Assembly (NCBI GenBank): GCA_026418755.1
Contig: JAOAAR010000003.1
Span: 1 to 10,623, forward strand
Direction: 5' to 3'
Source: Planctomycetota bacterium
Lineage (GTDB): Bacteria > Planctomycetota > SKW154
Length of the DNA: 10,623 nucleotides
Each line of letters opens with the position of its first letter. Within the stretch, counting starts at the first letter, position 1. Below, piece after piece: positions 1 through 6,113 of the stretch. A program made the translations under genes and the position numbers. Below the pieces are notes generated by a model. That model had not been told where the DNA came from. It made no database searches and saw only the letters and a program-made list of their open reading frames with translations.

Positions 1-1
1 G

Positions 2-544
2 GGGTTGTGGGATTGGTTCTGGCAACTCAACCCAGAACAGCAGAAAGAGATAGTCTCGATTATGACAGATGGCACCCAACTTTCCCAGTTTGATTTGTTC
101 CAGAGAGAGATAAAAGTTCTGAAGCCATCGTTTGCTTCGTATTGCTGGCAGATGGCGAATCGTCTTATGCACAAAGGCTACGATGAATTAGCCACAGGGT
201 TACTTATTAAAGGGTTAGTTATTGTGGATTCAAAACACGACAAAGAGATGCTCCATATTATGTATGCTAAGTATTTCTATAGACAGAGACATAAACTGCC
301 GAACGCTTACGATGCCTGCATAAGCCACTGTGAGAGAGCCATTAAGAGTTTCGAGTCTGATAAAGAGACGCGTCCCAAGCCTGTTGCACCTTTTAAACTC
401 CTTACGATGATTTACGAAGAGAAGCGTGATTTTCAAAAACTTCTTGAAATCTGTGACCGTGCAATTGCCATTTATGAGAATACTCCCGAGATGGAAGGGT
501 TTGTAAGAATAAGGGATATTTTGAAAAAACGAATGGGTATTTGA
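2..544 (+). CDS. Helical-repeat (TPR-like) protein, 5' truncated
   Basis: This is the C-terminal part (about 180 residues) of a protein that enters from beyond the left edge. The frame is open right to the first base, and the earliest possible start (TTG at 5) leaves no room for a ribosome binding site, so the true start lies outside. The visible part is alpha-helical and rich in Tyr, Lys and Glu. Pairs of helices of the kind YDELATGLLIKGLVIVD and FQKLLEICDRAIAIYENTPE look like degenerate tetratricopeptide repeats. No signal peptide, membrane segment or catalytic motif can be seen in this part. TPR-type scaffolds usually mediate protein-protein contacts; no partner can be named. The stop codon TGA at 542-544 overlaps the -35 box of the lemA promoter. 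I do not recognise the family; the TPR reading is inferred from helix spacing and composition. Confidence 0.7.
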   Translation, partial: GLWDWFWQLNPEQQKEIVSIMTDGTQLSQFDLFQREIKVLKPSFASYCWQMANRLMHKGYDELATGLLIKGLVIVDSKHDKEMLHIMYAKYFYRQRHKLPNAYDACISHCERAIKSFESDKETRPKPVAPFKLLTMIYEEKRDFQKLLEICDRAIAIYENTPEMEGFVRIRDILKKRMGI

Positions 545-568
545 CTCAAAATCTTTTGTAGATATACT
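541..568 (+). promoter_or_regulatory. Sigma70-type promoter for lemA
   Basis: A TTGACT -35 box (541-546) is followed after 16 bp by a TATACT -10 box (563-568). Each differs from consensus by one base. Transcription would begin near 575, giving a leader of about 22 nt that contains the AAGGAGAG ribosome binding site (583-590) ahead of the lemA ATG. The -35 box overlaps the stop codon of the upstream gene, so lemA can be transcribed on its own as well as by read-through. This is seen by eye only; there are no transcript data. Confidence 0.6.
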
Positions 569-596
569 CGTTTCAAATTTTTAAGGAGAGTGAGAT

Positions 597-1175
597 ATGA
601 CACCACTTGTAATCATTCTAATCGCTGTAGGGATTGTTGTCGTTCTTCTCATCCTTTTCGTAATCGCAGTCTACAACGCTCTTGTCCGCTCCCGCAACCG
701 CGTCAGAAACGCCTGGAGCCAGATTGATGTCCAACTCAAACGCCGTCACGACCTGATTCCAAATCTCATTGAAACCGTAAAAGGTTACGCAAAACATGAG
801 CGCGAAACACTCGACAATGTAATCAGGGCGCGCCAAGTCGCCATAGACATGAGCAGGGCAGGGGACATTGGAAAACAGATTCAGGCAGAAAATGCACTGA
901 GCCAGACTTTGCGTTCGCTTTTCGCCCTTGCTGAAGCGTATCCTGACCTGAAAGCAAACCAGAATTTTCTTGCCTTGCAAGAAGAGTTGACATCAACGGA
1001 GAACAAAATATCGTTTGCGCGTCAGCATTACAACGATTCGGTGATGCATTACAACAATCAGATTGAGATGTTTCCGTCGAACATAATTGCAGGAATGTTC
1101 GGATTCAAGAAAGGTGAGTTTTTCGAGGTTGCCGAGGAGGCTCAGCGCGAACCCCCAAAAGTCTCTTTCACTTAA
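597..1175 (+). CDS. lemA: LemA family membrane protein
   Basis: This is a 192-residue LemA protein, normal length for the family. A single N-terminal membrane helix (about residues 3-27) is followed by the family signature: YNALVRSRNRV, then AWSQIDVQLKRRHDLIPNLI and ETVKGYAKHE (about residues 26-70). The remainder is a long helical domain. The C-terminus carries the typical PSN-I-AGMFGFKKGEFFE run ahead of a PPKVSF ending. LemA proteins are anchored in the membrane by the N-terminal helix and form a four-helix bundle; their biochemical role is not settled. The start is well supported: AAGGAGAG at 583-590 sits 6 nt before the ATG. LemA genes often precede TPM-domain or HtpX genes, but here the next gene is convergent, so lemA is a stand-alone unit or the last gene of the unit containing the preceding TPR-like gene. 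Confidence 0.95.
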   Translation: MTPLVIILIAVGIVVVLLILFVIAVYNALVRSRNRVRNAWSQIDVQLKRRHDLIPNLIETVKGYAKHERETLDNVIRARQVAIDMSRAGDIGKQIQAENALSQTLRSLFALAEAYPDLKANQNFLALQEELTSTENKISFARQHYNDSVMHYNNQIEMFPSNIIAGMFGFKKGEFFEVAEEAQREPPKVSFT

Positions 1176-1334
1176 CAGTACTACCCTAACAAACACTTTG
1201 TTTTATCCGTGAGGCTATAATATGCCTTGGTAAAATGAAGCGTAAAGTAGAATTGCCATAAGGGAGCCACAAGAGAAGACAAATTCTTGAAAAAATGGGT
1301 TTCGGCTCACAATTCTGGAATGTTTTTTAATGCG
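1176..1334. other. Convergent intergenic region, lemA to glycosyltransferase
   Basis: This 159-bp spacer separates two convergent genes. It holds an isolated perfect TATAAT (1216-1221) with no acceptable -35 box at 16-18 bp and no TG extension. It also holds two tiny open frames, the longer being 11 codons (1295-1330) with no ribosome binding site. I see no GC-rich hairpin followed by a T run, so no intrinsic terminator can be called for either gene. A short perfect inverted repeat, TCTTGAGC-AG-GCTCAAGA (1343-1360), lies just inside the 3' end of the glycosyltransferase gene, but no T tract follows it on either strand. Confidence 0.5.
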
Positions 1335-2444
1335 CTACAAGGTCTTGAGCAGGCTCAAGAAAGATGCAGCGTAGGATTTAAGAGTATGAGACTCTGCTGT
1401 TTTAGCGGCAGCGGTGCCAAATCTCTCCTGTTGTTCGTATGCTTTGATTATGTTGTCCGATAGTTCCTTCGCAGATGAATCGCTTTTAAGAATCAACCCG
1501 TTTTCGCCGTGTTCGATTAACTCCGATGCGCCTGCGTTTTCGCTTACTACAACACTCACTCCGCAAGCCGTTGCTTCGAGAACGGCGTTGCAGAACGGGT
1601 CGTATAAAGAGGGAAGGGCGAACACATCGGCAGCGCCGTAGTAGCGTTCAATGTCGCTTACTCTGCCTGTGAAAAAGATTCTGTTTTCGAGTTTGAGTTT
1701 TTTGAGGTTCTCGTCAACCTGCCTTTGTTTTCCGGCACCTATGACAAGAAGAGTGAATTCCGAAGGCAGATGTGCGAATGAATCGATGAGAATGCCGAGG
1801 TTTTTCCGTTTAAAATCCATTCCGACAAAAAGGACAAGAGGTGCATCTTCGGGAATCGAATGTTTTTTCCGCACTTCTTTACGGAAGCGCTTCACGGATG
1901 GGTTAAACCGTTCGGTATCGACTCCGTTATGAAGCACAACAACTTTTTTCTCAGGCACATTATAATAATGGGTCATTAACCTTTTGTCCATCTGAGAGAG
2001 CGCGACGATTTTTTTGATTCGCGCCGACTGAAAAATTCGCTCTTCGAGAGCGAGTAACGAGCGTTGTTTTGGGTTGACGAAGCCGAAAATTCTGTCGGTG
2101 ATGGTGGGTTTGTGGCATTTGAGCCAGTGGATGAATAGAGGGTCGCCGCTTCTGTAAACATCCGCACAGTCTACCCGTGCAAGGGCGACTATAGAATCGA
2201 ACCTTTCGTTTTGTAACGCTTTTCTTGCATTTCTTACAAAGACTAGGTGCTTAAGAAAAGTACGGTATTTTATGTTTTGCACTTTATGGTGAAAGACAGG
2301 AATCTGCTCAGAGATTCCGAACTTTTCGGCGAAGAGGTGAACTTCGCAGCCGAGTTGTGCGAGAGATCTTGCTAATGCGACGGAGTAGCCTTCGGCACCA
2401 CCTTTTGAGAGCGAGAACTCACGCCGAATCAGCGCCACTTTCAT
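1335..2444 (-). CDS. GT4-type (WaaG-like) glycosyltransferase
   Basis: This 369-residue protein has the two-Rossmann-domain GT-B fold of retaining glycosyltransferases (CAZy GT4). It would transfer a sugar from a nucleotide-sugar donor to a surface glycan acceptor on the cytoplasmic face of the membrane. Visible motifs are the N-terminal acceptor-domain loop FSLSKGGAEGYSVALARSLA (10-29), an YRSGDPLFIHWLK segment (97-109) reminiscent of the WaaG/RfaG lipopolysaccharide-core family, the interdomain HNGVDTERFNP (172-182), and the donor-site FVGMDFKRKN (206-215). The FTGRV..IERYYGAADVFALPS stretch (258-279) leads to YDPFCNAVLEA (281-291), where D282 and E290 take the places of the usual EX7E pair. 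The ATG is preceded at 7 nt by GGAG (2452-2455). The gene overlaps the end of the upstream cca-like gene by 26 bp, so the two are co-transcribed and probably translationally coupled. LPS core assembly is inferred from resemblance; the actual sugar and acceptor cannot be read from the sequence. Confidence 0.88.
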   Translation of the reverse strand: MKVALIRREFSLSKGGAEGYSVALARSLAQLGCEVHLFAEKFGISEQIPVFHHKVQNIKYRTFLKHLVFVRNARKALQNERFDSIVALARVDCADVYRSGDPLFIHWLKCHKPTITDRIFGFVNPKQRSLLALEERIFQSARIKKIVALSQMDKRLMTHYYNVPEKKVVVLHNGVDTERFNPSVKRFRKEVRKKHSIPEDAPLVLFVGMDFKRKNLGILIDSFAHLPSEFTLLVIGAGKQRQVDENLKKLKLENRIFFTGRVSDIERYYGAADVFALPSLYDPFCNAVLEATACGVSVVVSENAGASELIEHGENGLILKSDSSAKELSDNIIKAYEQQERFGTAAAKTAESHTLKSYAASFLSLLKTL

Positions 2445-3714
2445 CTGAAAACTCCGAGAAAAGTCTTCGTGCCAGATTCAGAGCCTCTTCTTTTGTTTGG
2501 ATTTTACCTTCCAGTTGTTCGTCATAGACAGCATCCAGAACGCGTTTGAAAAGCGGCGATGGGTTAAACCCTGCATTAGTCAAATCATCTCCGTCAATCA
2601 ACTGTTTTGGACGAATCTCTTCATAGGTTAATTGAGAGTACAATCTTCTTACGAACTCAAGCGAGTGTTGTTCTCCGCAACCTGCTTTCACCTTTGCCTC
2701 ATAAAGACCGACAAGTTCGGGATACTCGCGCCTTGCGAAGATGCGTTTGAGATATGCCAACCGCTTGTTTGCTGCTTCGTTTAAGGCGTTTTGATTGAGG
2801 AGAAGATAGAGAAGTCTTGAGCGTTCTTCTCTGGAGAGGCGCAGTCTATCCGCTACGGATAAGGCATCCGATTCGCACCTATCAGGGGAGGTTTTGCAAT
2901 TATGAAGGAGTGCAGAGAGAGATTCAACAAAAGTAGGAGACGAGAGTGAACTAAAGAGTTTGAGAGAATGAGTTCTCATATCGCTTCTGCCGTCGTAGTC
3001 CTTCATTTTTAATGAAGAAATTTCGGGGAAGATGGCGTCTATGAGTCCTGAAGAGTCGAGCATAAAGGCAGCACGCTCCATTTTGCCTGTCTCAACTATT
3101 TTTGCGAACTCTTCGCGGATTCTTTCTCCGCTGATTGTTGTTATCTCCGATGCCAAATCCTTCACCGCAGCCCAAGTTTTCTCTTCGATAGTAAAGTCCA
3201 GTTGCAAGGCGAACCTGATGGCGCGTAACATCCGCAATTTGTCCTCTTTCATTCTTTCTCTCGCATCACCTATGGCACGCACAATCTTCTTTTTTAAGTC
3301 CTCTTGTCCTCCCACGAAATCGAGCAAGTTGTCTTTGAGTGGGTCATATAACATTCCGTTTATTGTGAAATCGCGCCGCTTCACATCCTCTTCTTCAGAG
3401 ACAAAAAGAACCGAGTCGGGATGTCTACCGTTTGAGTAAGAAATGTCCGCCCGAAATGTCGCAACTTGAAACTGATACCCACTGCGAACAACAACCATCA
3501 CGCCGAACTTTGCACCCACAGGAATGGTTTTTCTAAAGATGGTGGCGATGTCTTCAGGCTTCGCATCAGTTGCAATGTCTATCTCTTTCAAAGGGCGGTT
3601 AAGGAGGATATCTCGGACGCAGCCGCCTGCCCAGTAGGCTCGAAACCCTTTTTTCGCCAGAGTGCGGACAACCCACAACCCTGCCTCACTCACGCTTTCT
3701 TTTTTCAACAACAC
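2419..3714 (-). CDS. cca: CCA tRNA nucleotidyltransferase / poly(A) polymerase family
   Basis: This 431-residue class II nucleotidyltransferase would add or repair the 3' CCA end of tRNAs, or polyadenylate RNA; the two activities cannot be separated by eye. Motif A is GGCVRDILL (30-38) followed by KEIDIATDA (43-51), where the usual D-x-D metal site reads E44-x-D46. The substrate-positioning region includes VATFRADISYSNGRHPD (84-100). Motif RRDFTINGM (113-121) and the DFVGGQEDLKKKIVRAIG segment (132-149) follow, then DKLRMLRAIRFA (158-169) of the nucleotide-specificity helix. In the C-terminal half, the place where many relatives have an HD phosphohydrolase site (LLHDxGK) reads LLHNCKT (269-275), so that domain looks inactive. 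The start is GTG, chosen because AGGAGGT (3721-3727) lies 6 nt upstream. The gene leads a two-gene operon with the glycosyltransferase and faces away from the kinase gene. Confidence 0.88.
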   Translation of the reverse strand: MLLKKESVSEAGLWVVRTLAKKGFRAYWAGGCVRDILLNRPLKEIDIATDAKPEDIATIFRKTIPVGAKFGVMVVVRSGYQFQVATFRADISYSNGRHPDSVLFVSEEEDVKRRDFTINGMLYDPLKDNLLDFVGGQEDLKKKIVRAIGDARERMKEDKLRMLRAIRFALQLDFTIEEKTWAAVKDLASEITTISGERIREEFAKIVETGKMERAAFMLDSSGLIDAIFPEISSLKMKDYDGRSDMRTHSLKLFSSLSSPTFVESLSALLHNCKTSPDRCESDALSVADRLRLSREERSRLLYLLLNQNALNEAANKRLAYLKRIFARREYPELVGLYEAKVKAGCGEQHSLEFVRRLYSQLTYEEIRPKQLIDGDDLTNAGFNPSPLFKRVLDAVYDEQLEGKIQTKEEALNLARRLFSEFSDESGADSA

Positions 3715-3735
3715 TTCCTTACCTCCTGCCGAGAG

Positions 3736-3763
3736 ATTCTACAAAAGATATTCTCAAAAACAA
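3736..3763 (-). promoter_or_regulatory. Possible promoter for the cca-glycosyltransferase operon
   Basis: Reading the minus strand, TTGTTT (3763-3758) is followed after 16 bp by TAGAAT (3741-3736). The -10 box matches five of six consensus bases, but the -35 box matches only TTG. The predicted start would be near 3729, leaving a very short leader that still includes the AGGAGGT ribosome binding site. The same TAGAAT -10 sequence is used by the divergent kinase promoter. This is a weak call. Confidence 0.35.
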
Positions 3764-3789
3764 TGCGGAATCGTCACAGGAAACCCACC

Positions 3790-3818
3790 TTGACAAAATC
3801 GAGATAAGGTATTAGAAT
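3790..3818 (+). promoter_or_regulatory. Near-consensus sigma70 promoter for the kinase gene
   Basis: A perfect TTGACA (3790-3795) is followed after exactly 17 bp by TAGAAT (3813-3818), one mismatch from TATAAT. Transcription should start near 3825. The leader of about 32 nt begins with a small inverted repeat, GGAT-AAAAAA-ATCC (3825-3838), and ends in AGAAGG, which abuts the ATG at 3857. This is among the best promoter matches in the window and suggests vigorous, sigma70-dependent expression of the kinase. Confidence 0.75.
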
Positions 3819-3856
3819 GAACAAGGATAAAAAAATCCGTTTTTGAGAAAAGAAGG

Positions 3857-5815
3857 ATGAATTGTTCAAAGTGCAAGAAGAAGATTGCCGACGATTCGAA
3901 GTTCTGTCCTGAGTGTGGAATTCCTCTTTTTACATACGATGATATAACTTTAAGGGTAGCAGAGCCAGAGCGGACTTTTCTTGAGCGGTATGTGATTCTT
4001 TCTGTTGTCGGTCGGGGTGCCACCGGCACTGTCTATCGAGCGAAAGATTTACAATTGGACGAGTTCATAGCGATGAAGATGCTTCCTCAGGAATTTGCCA
4101 CTGACCATACTGCTGTAGAGCGGATGCGAGAAGAGACGCGCATAGCCCGCACGCTGAGACATGAGAACATTGCTGCCATATACGACTTCCAGATAGATAA
4201 TAAGAGAAATGCATGTTTTATCACGATGGAGTTTGTTGATGGAATGGATTTGAGCAATCTATTGAAAGAAAAAGGCAGGTTCTCCTTAGAAGAGGTTCTT
4301 CCTATTGTTGAGCAGATATCTTCGGCTGTTGATTATGCCCATTCGAAAAAGGTCGTCCATCGTGACATAAAGCCCAAGAACATAATGCTGACCAGAGATG
4401 GACTTGTCAAGGTAACGGATTTCAGTATTGCCAAGAGAATCAGAGAAGAGATGGCTCGTGTTTCGCAAACCAGTATAGAAGGAACGCCGGCGTATATGGC
4501 TCCTGAACACCTTTTGGGTGAGAAGAAGATAGACCACCGCATAGACATATACTCGCTTGGAGCGACTGTATACGAATTGTTGTCAGGAGAGCCACCGTAT
4601 CAAGGCTCATCTGAACAGGTAGTCGCTCAGGTGATTAAGAACAAGAAAGTAAAAGCCATAAAAGGACTGCCTGATTTCGTTAACAAGGCATTGATGAGAG
4701 CACTTAGCCACACTCCTGCCGAGCGCTTTTCTTCTGCTTCCAACTTTTACACCGCTTTAAGTGGATTCTCTTCTTCAAAGGAGACGCCAAAGAGAGATAA
4801 AAGTTTTGCGATTAAATTACCCTTACCGAAGGAACCAAAAAAGGAAGACGAAGACGACGCAGTAGAGACGAAACAGGAGATGCAAAAAGAGACTCCAAAA
4901 CTTCAAATCAGGGTCAGAGAACTGATGAGAGGTAAGATAAACGAGCAGCGAGTCGAGGCTACAGTAGCCGATAGTAGTTCTCCGCCCGAGGAATCAGATG
5001 AGGTAGAACTGTTATATAAGCAAGGGGTAGAGGCACTTTCAAGAGGTGACTTTGAAAGTGCGATTGCTGATTTCAAGAAGGTGTTGCGGTTGAATCGGGA
5101 CTACGGAGAAAGGTTGAATCTGAAGTTGGCGGATGCGTTAAACGCCCGTGGGCTTGCGAAAGCAGGAAAAGGCGACCTCGAAGGAGCAATTGCTGACTAC
5201 ACGGAAGCACTCGAGTTGAGTCCAAACAACGCTGTAGTGTTCAACAATCGAGGAAATGTGTTGATGAAGAAGGGCGACCACAAGAGCGCTATGGCAGATT
5301 TTGACCGTGCGTTACAATTGAACCCAAGGTTCTCTTTGGCTTTCTACAATCGAGGTTTTGCCAAGTATTACGAGAGCGATTTGGAGGGCGCCATCAGGGA
5401 TTTCACTGAAGCGATCCGTTTAAATCCCTGCGATTCAAACGCGTTTTACGGACGAGGGACTGCGAAGTCAGACATAGGGGACTATGAGGGATCTATTGCG
5501 GACTATGACGAAGCGATTCGGCTGAATCCTCGAAACGCGATGGCACTTTACAGGCGGGGGCTTGCAAAAAAGAAGAAAGGAAGTTATTCGGAAGCGGTTG
5601 CTGACTGGGAAAAGGCACGAGAGATGAACCCGAGTTCTTGGCATATATGGATGGAGTTAGCAATTGCTTACGCTAAAAGAGGCGACAAAAAGAATGTTCT
5701 TGAAGCGCTGGAGAAGTTACTACAGTTGAATCCTCAAATACGCAAGTGGGTGAAGAATGACAAAGTTTTTGAATGGTTGCACAAAGATCCTCTTTTTACT
5801 CGCCTCATCAAGTAA
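3857..5815 (+). CDS. Zinc-ribbon Ser/Thr protein kinase with C-terminal TPRs
   Basis: This 652-residue, apparently cytoplasmic PknB-type (Hanks-type) kinase phosphorylates proteins on Ser/Thr. Its N-terminus is a zinc ribbon with C3-x2-C6 and C17-x2-C20. The kinase domain (about 45-304) shows the Gly-rich loop GRGATGTV (52-59), Lys74 in IAMK, HRDIKPKNIML (168-178) with catalytic D170, K172 and N175, the APE motif (215-217), D230 and R290. The magnesium-binding DFG is DFS (188-190). A charged, low-complexity linker (about 305-380) follows. After it come roughly seven TPRs from about 384 to 628, the last six in exact 34-residue register (for example GDLEGAIADYTEALELSPNN). No transmembrane helix is seen, unlike many bacterial PknB kinases, so signal input or substrate choice probably runs through the zinc ribbon and TPRs. 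No better start exists: the first zinc ligand is residue 3. The AGAAGG before the ATG has no spacer, so initiation may be modest. A phosphoesterase gene lies just past the downstream 6S RNA. Substrates are unknown. Confidence 0.93.
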   Translation: MNCSKCKKKIADDSKFCPECGIPLFTYDDITLRVAEPERTFLERYVILSVVGRGATGTVYRAKDLQLDEFIAMKMLPQEFATDHTAVERMREETRIARTLRHENIAAIYDFQIDNKRNACFITMEFVDGMDLSNLLKEKGRFSLEEVLPIVEQISSAVDYAHSKKVVHRDIKPKNIMLTRDGLVKVTDFSIAKRIREEMARVSQTSIEGTPAYMAPEHLLGEKKIDHRIDIYSLGATVYELLSGEPPYQGSSEQVVAQVIKNKKVKAIKGLPDFVNKALMRALSHTPAERFSSASNFYTALSGFSSSKETPKRDKSFAIKLPLPKEPKKEDEDDAVETKQEMQKETPKLQIRVRELMRGKINEQRVEATVADSSSPPEESDEVELLYKQGVEALSRGDFESAIADFKKVLRLNRDYGERLNLKLADALNARGLAKAGKGDLEGAIADYTEALELSPNNAVVFNNRGNVLMKKGDHKSAMADFDRALQLNPRFSLAFYNRGFAKYYESDLEGAIRDFTEAIRLNPCDSNAFYGRGTAKSDIGDYEGSIADYDEAIRLNPRNAMALYRRGLAKKKKGSYSEAVADWEKAREMNPSSWHIWMELAIAYAKRGDKKNVLEALEKLLQLNPQIRKWVKNDKVFEWLHKDPLFTRLIK

Positions 5816-5864
5816 AGGCAGGGCAGGGCGGCAAAAAAGTTTTTAAGAGAGAAACCGATTTTTG

Positions 5865-5893
5865 TTGAAAAAAAAGTCCATTCTGCCTATAAA
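5865..5893 (+). promoter_or_regulatory. Strong sigma70 promoter of the 6S RNA gene
   Basis: TTGAAA (5865-5870) and TATAAA (5888-5893) are separated by exactly 17 bp, each box one mismatch from consensus. Upstream lie phased A and T tracts (A6 and T5 at 5833-5844, then T5 at 5859-5863) that could act as an UP element for the RNA polymerase alpha subunits. The predicted start falls at about 5900-5901, which is exactly the first base pair of the closing stem of the structured RNA that follows. Confidence 0.72.
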
Positions 5894-5900
5894 AATATTG

Positions 5901-6084
5901 AGCCTCTGCGGTGTGCGTGGTAACGACTGATATTGAGAACCGACAGAGAATATCATTGGGAGCTGTGTTCTTCCTTACAAGTAGGTAGCTCTCTATGAAG
6001 AGCAGACCGAAAGTGGTCGGAAGTAGGCGCCCACTTGGAACTTAGCGGTTCCAAGAAGGTCAGAACACGGCACCGTGGAGGCTT
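5901..6084 (+). ncRNA. ssrS: 6S RNA (regulator of RNA polymerase holoenzyme)
   Basis: 6S RNA mimics an open promoter bubble and sequesters housekeeping RNA polymerase holoenzyme, mainly in stationary phase. The ends pair in a closing stem of about 18 bp: AGCCTC (5901-5906) with GAGGCT (6078-6083), two G-U pairs, CGGTG (5909-5913) with CACCG (6071-6075), then CGTG (5916-5919) with CACG (6066-6069) past a one-base bulge. The bubble carries the hallmark 3'-strand hairpin CTTGGAAC/GTTCCAAG (6034-6041 with 6048-6055), preceded by GGCGCCCA. On the 5' strand, TGATATT can pair with AATATCA (5928-5934 with 5949-5955). The apical arm uses CTTCC/GGAAG (5970-5974 with 6019-6023) and smaller hairpins (5988-6003, 6005-6018). 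Length is about 183 nt, as in E. coli (184). The GCGGTGTGCGTG start and CACTTGGAAC..GGTTCCAAG resemble the Rfam 6S consensus as I remember it. Four T residues follow the stem (6083-6086), a weak end signal. Exact termini are inferred. Confidence 0.82.
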
Positions 6085-6113
6085 TTACGGTTTGTTTCTC
6101 AGGAGCAAGCGGA

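Noticed and set aside
1343..1360. Perfect inverted repeat TCTTGAGC-AG-GCTCAAGA as a terminator
   Set aside because: No T run follows it in either transcription direction, and it lies within the last codons of the glycosyltransferase gene.
3032..3439. 135-codon frame on the plus strand
   Set aside because: It lies wholly antisense to the cca-like gene, is rich in Ser and Lys from reverse-strand codons, and has no recognisable motif.
4980..5740. TPR-coding DNA as a true DNA repeat array
   Set aside because: The 102-bp periodicity comes from 34-residue protein repeats; the DNA copies are too diverged to be treated as nucleotide repeats.
5830..5850. A6-G-T5 tract after the kinase as an intrinsic terminator
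   Set aside because: There is no GC-rich stem; the tract fits better as AT-rich upstream sequence of the 6S promoter.
5997..6033. SRP RNA-like segment (GACCGAAAGTGGTCGGAAG)
   Set aside because: It lacks the GGAA tetraloop flanked by the asymmetric loop of SRP domain IV, and it sits within the apical arm of the better-supported 6S structure.
6075..6113. Longer phosphoesterase start at GTG 6075
   Set aside because: It begins inside the closing stem of the 6S RNA and has no ribosome binding site. ATG 6114 has AGGAG at 8 nt and starts directly at the MRYAIIGDIH fold boundary.
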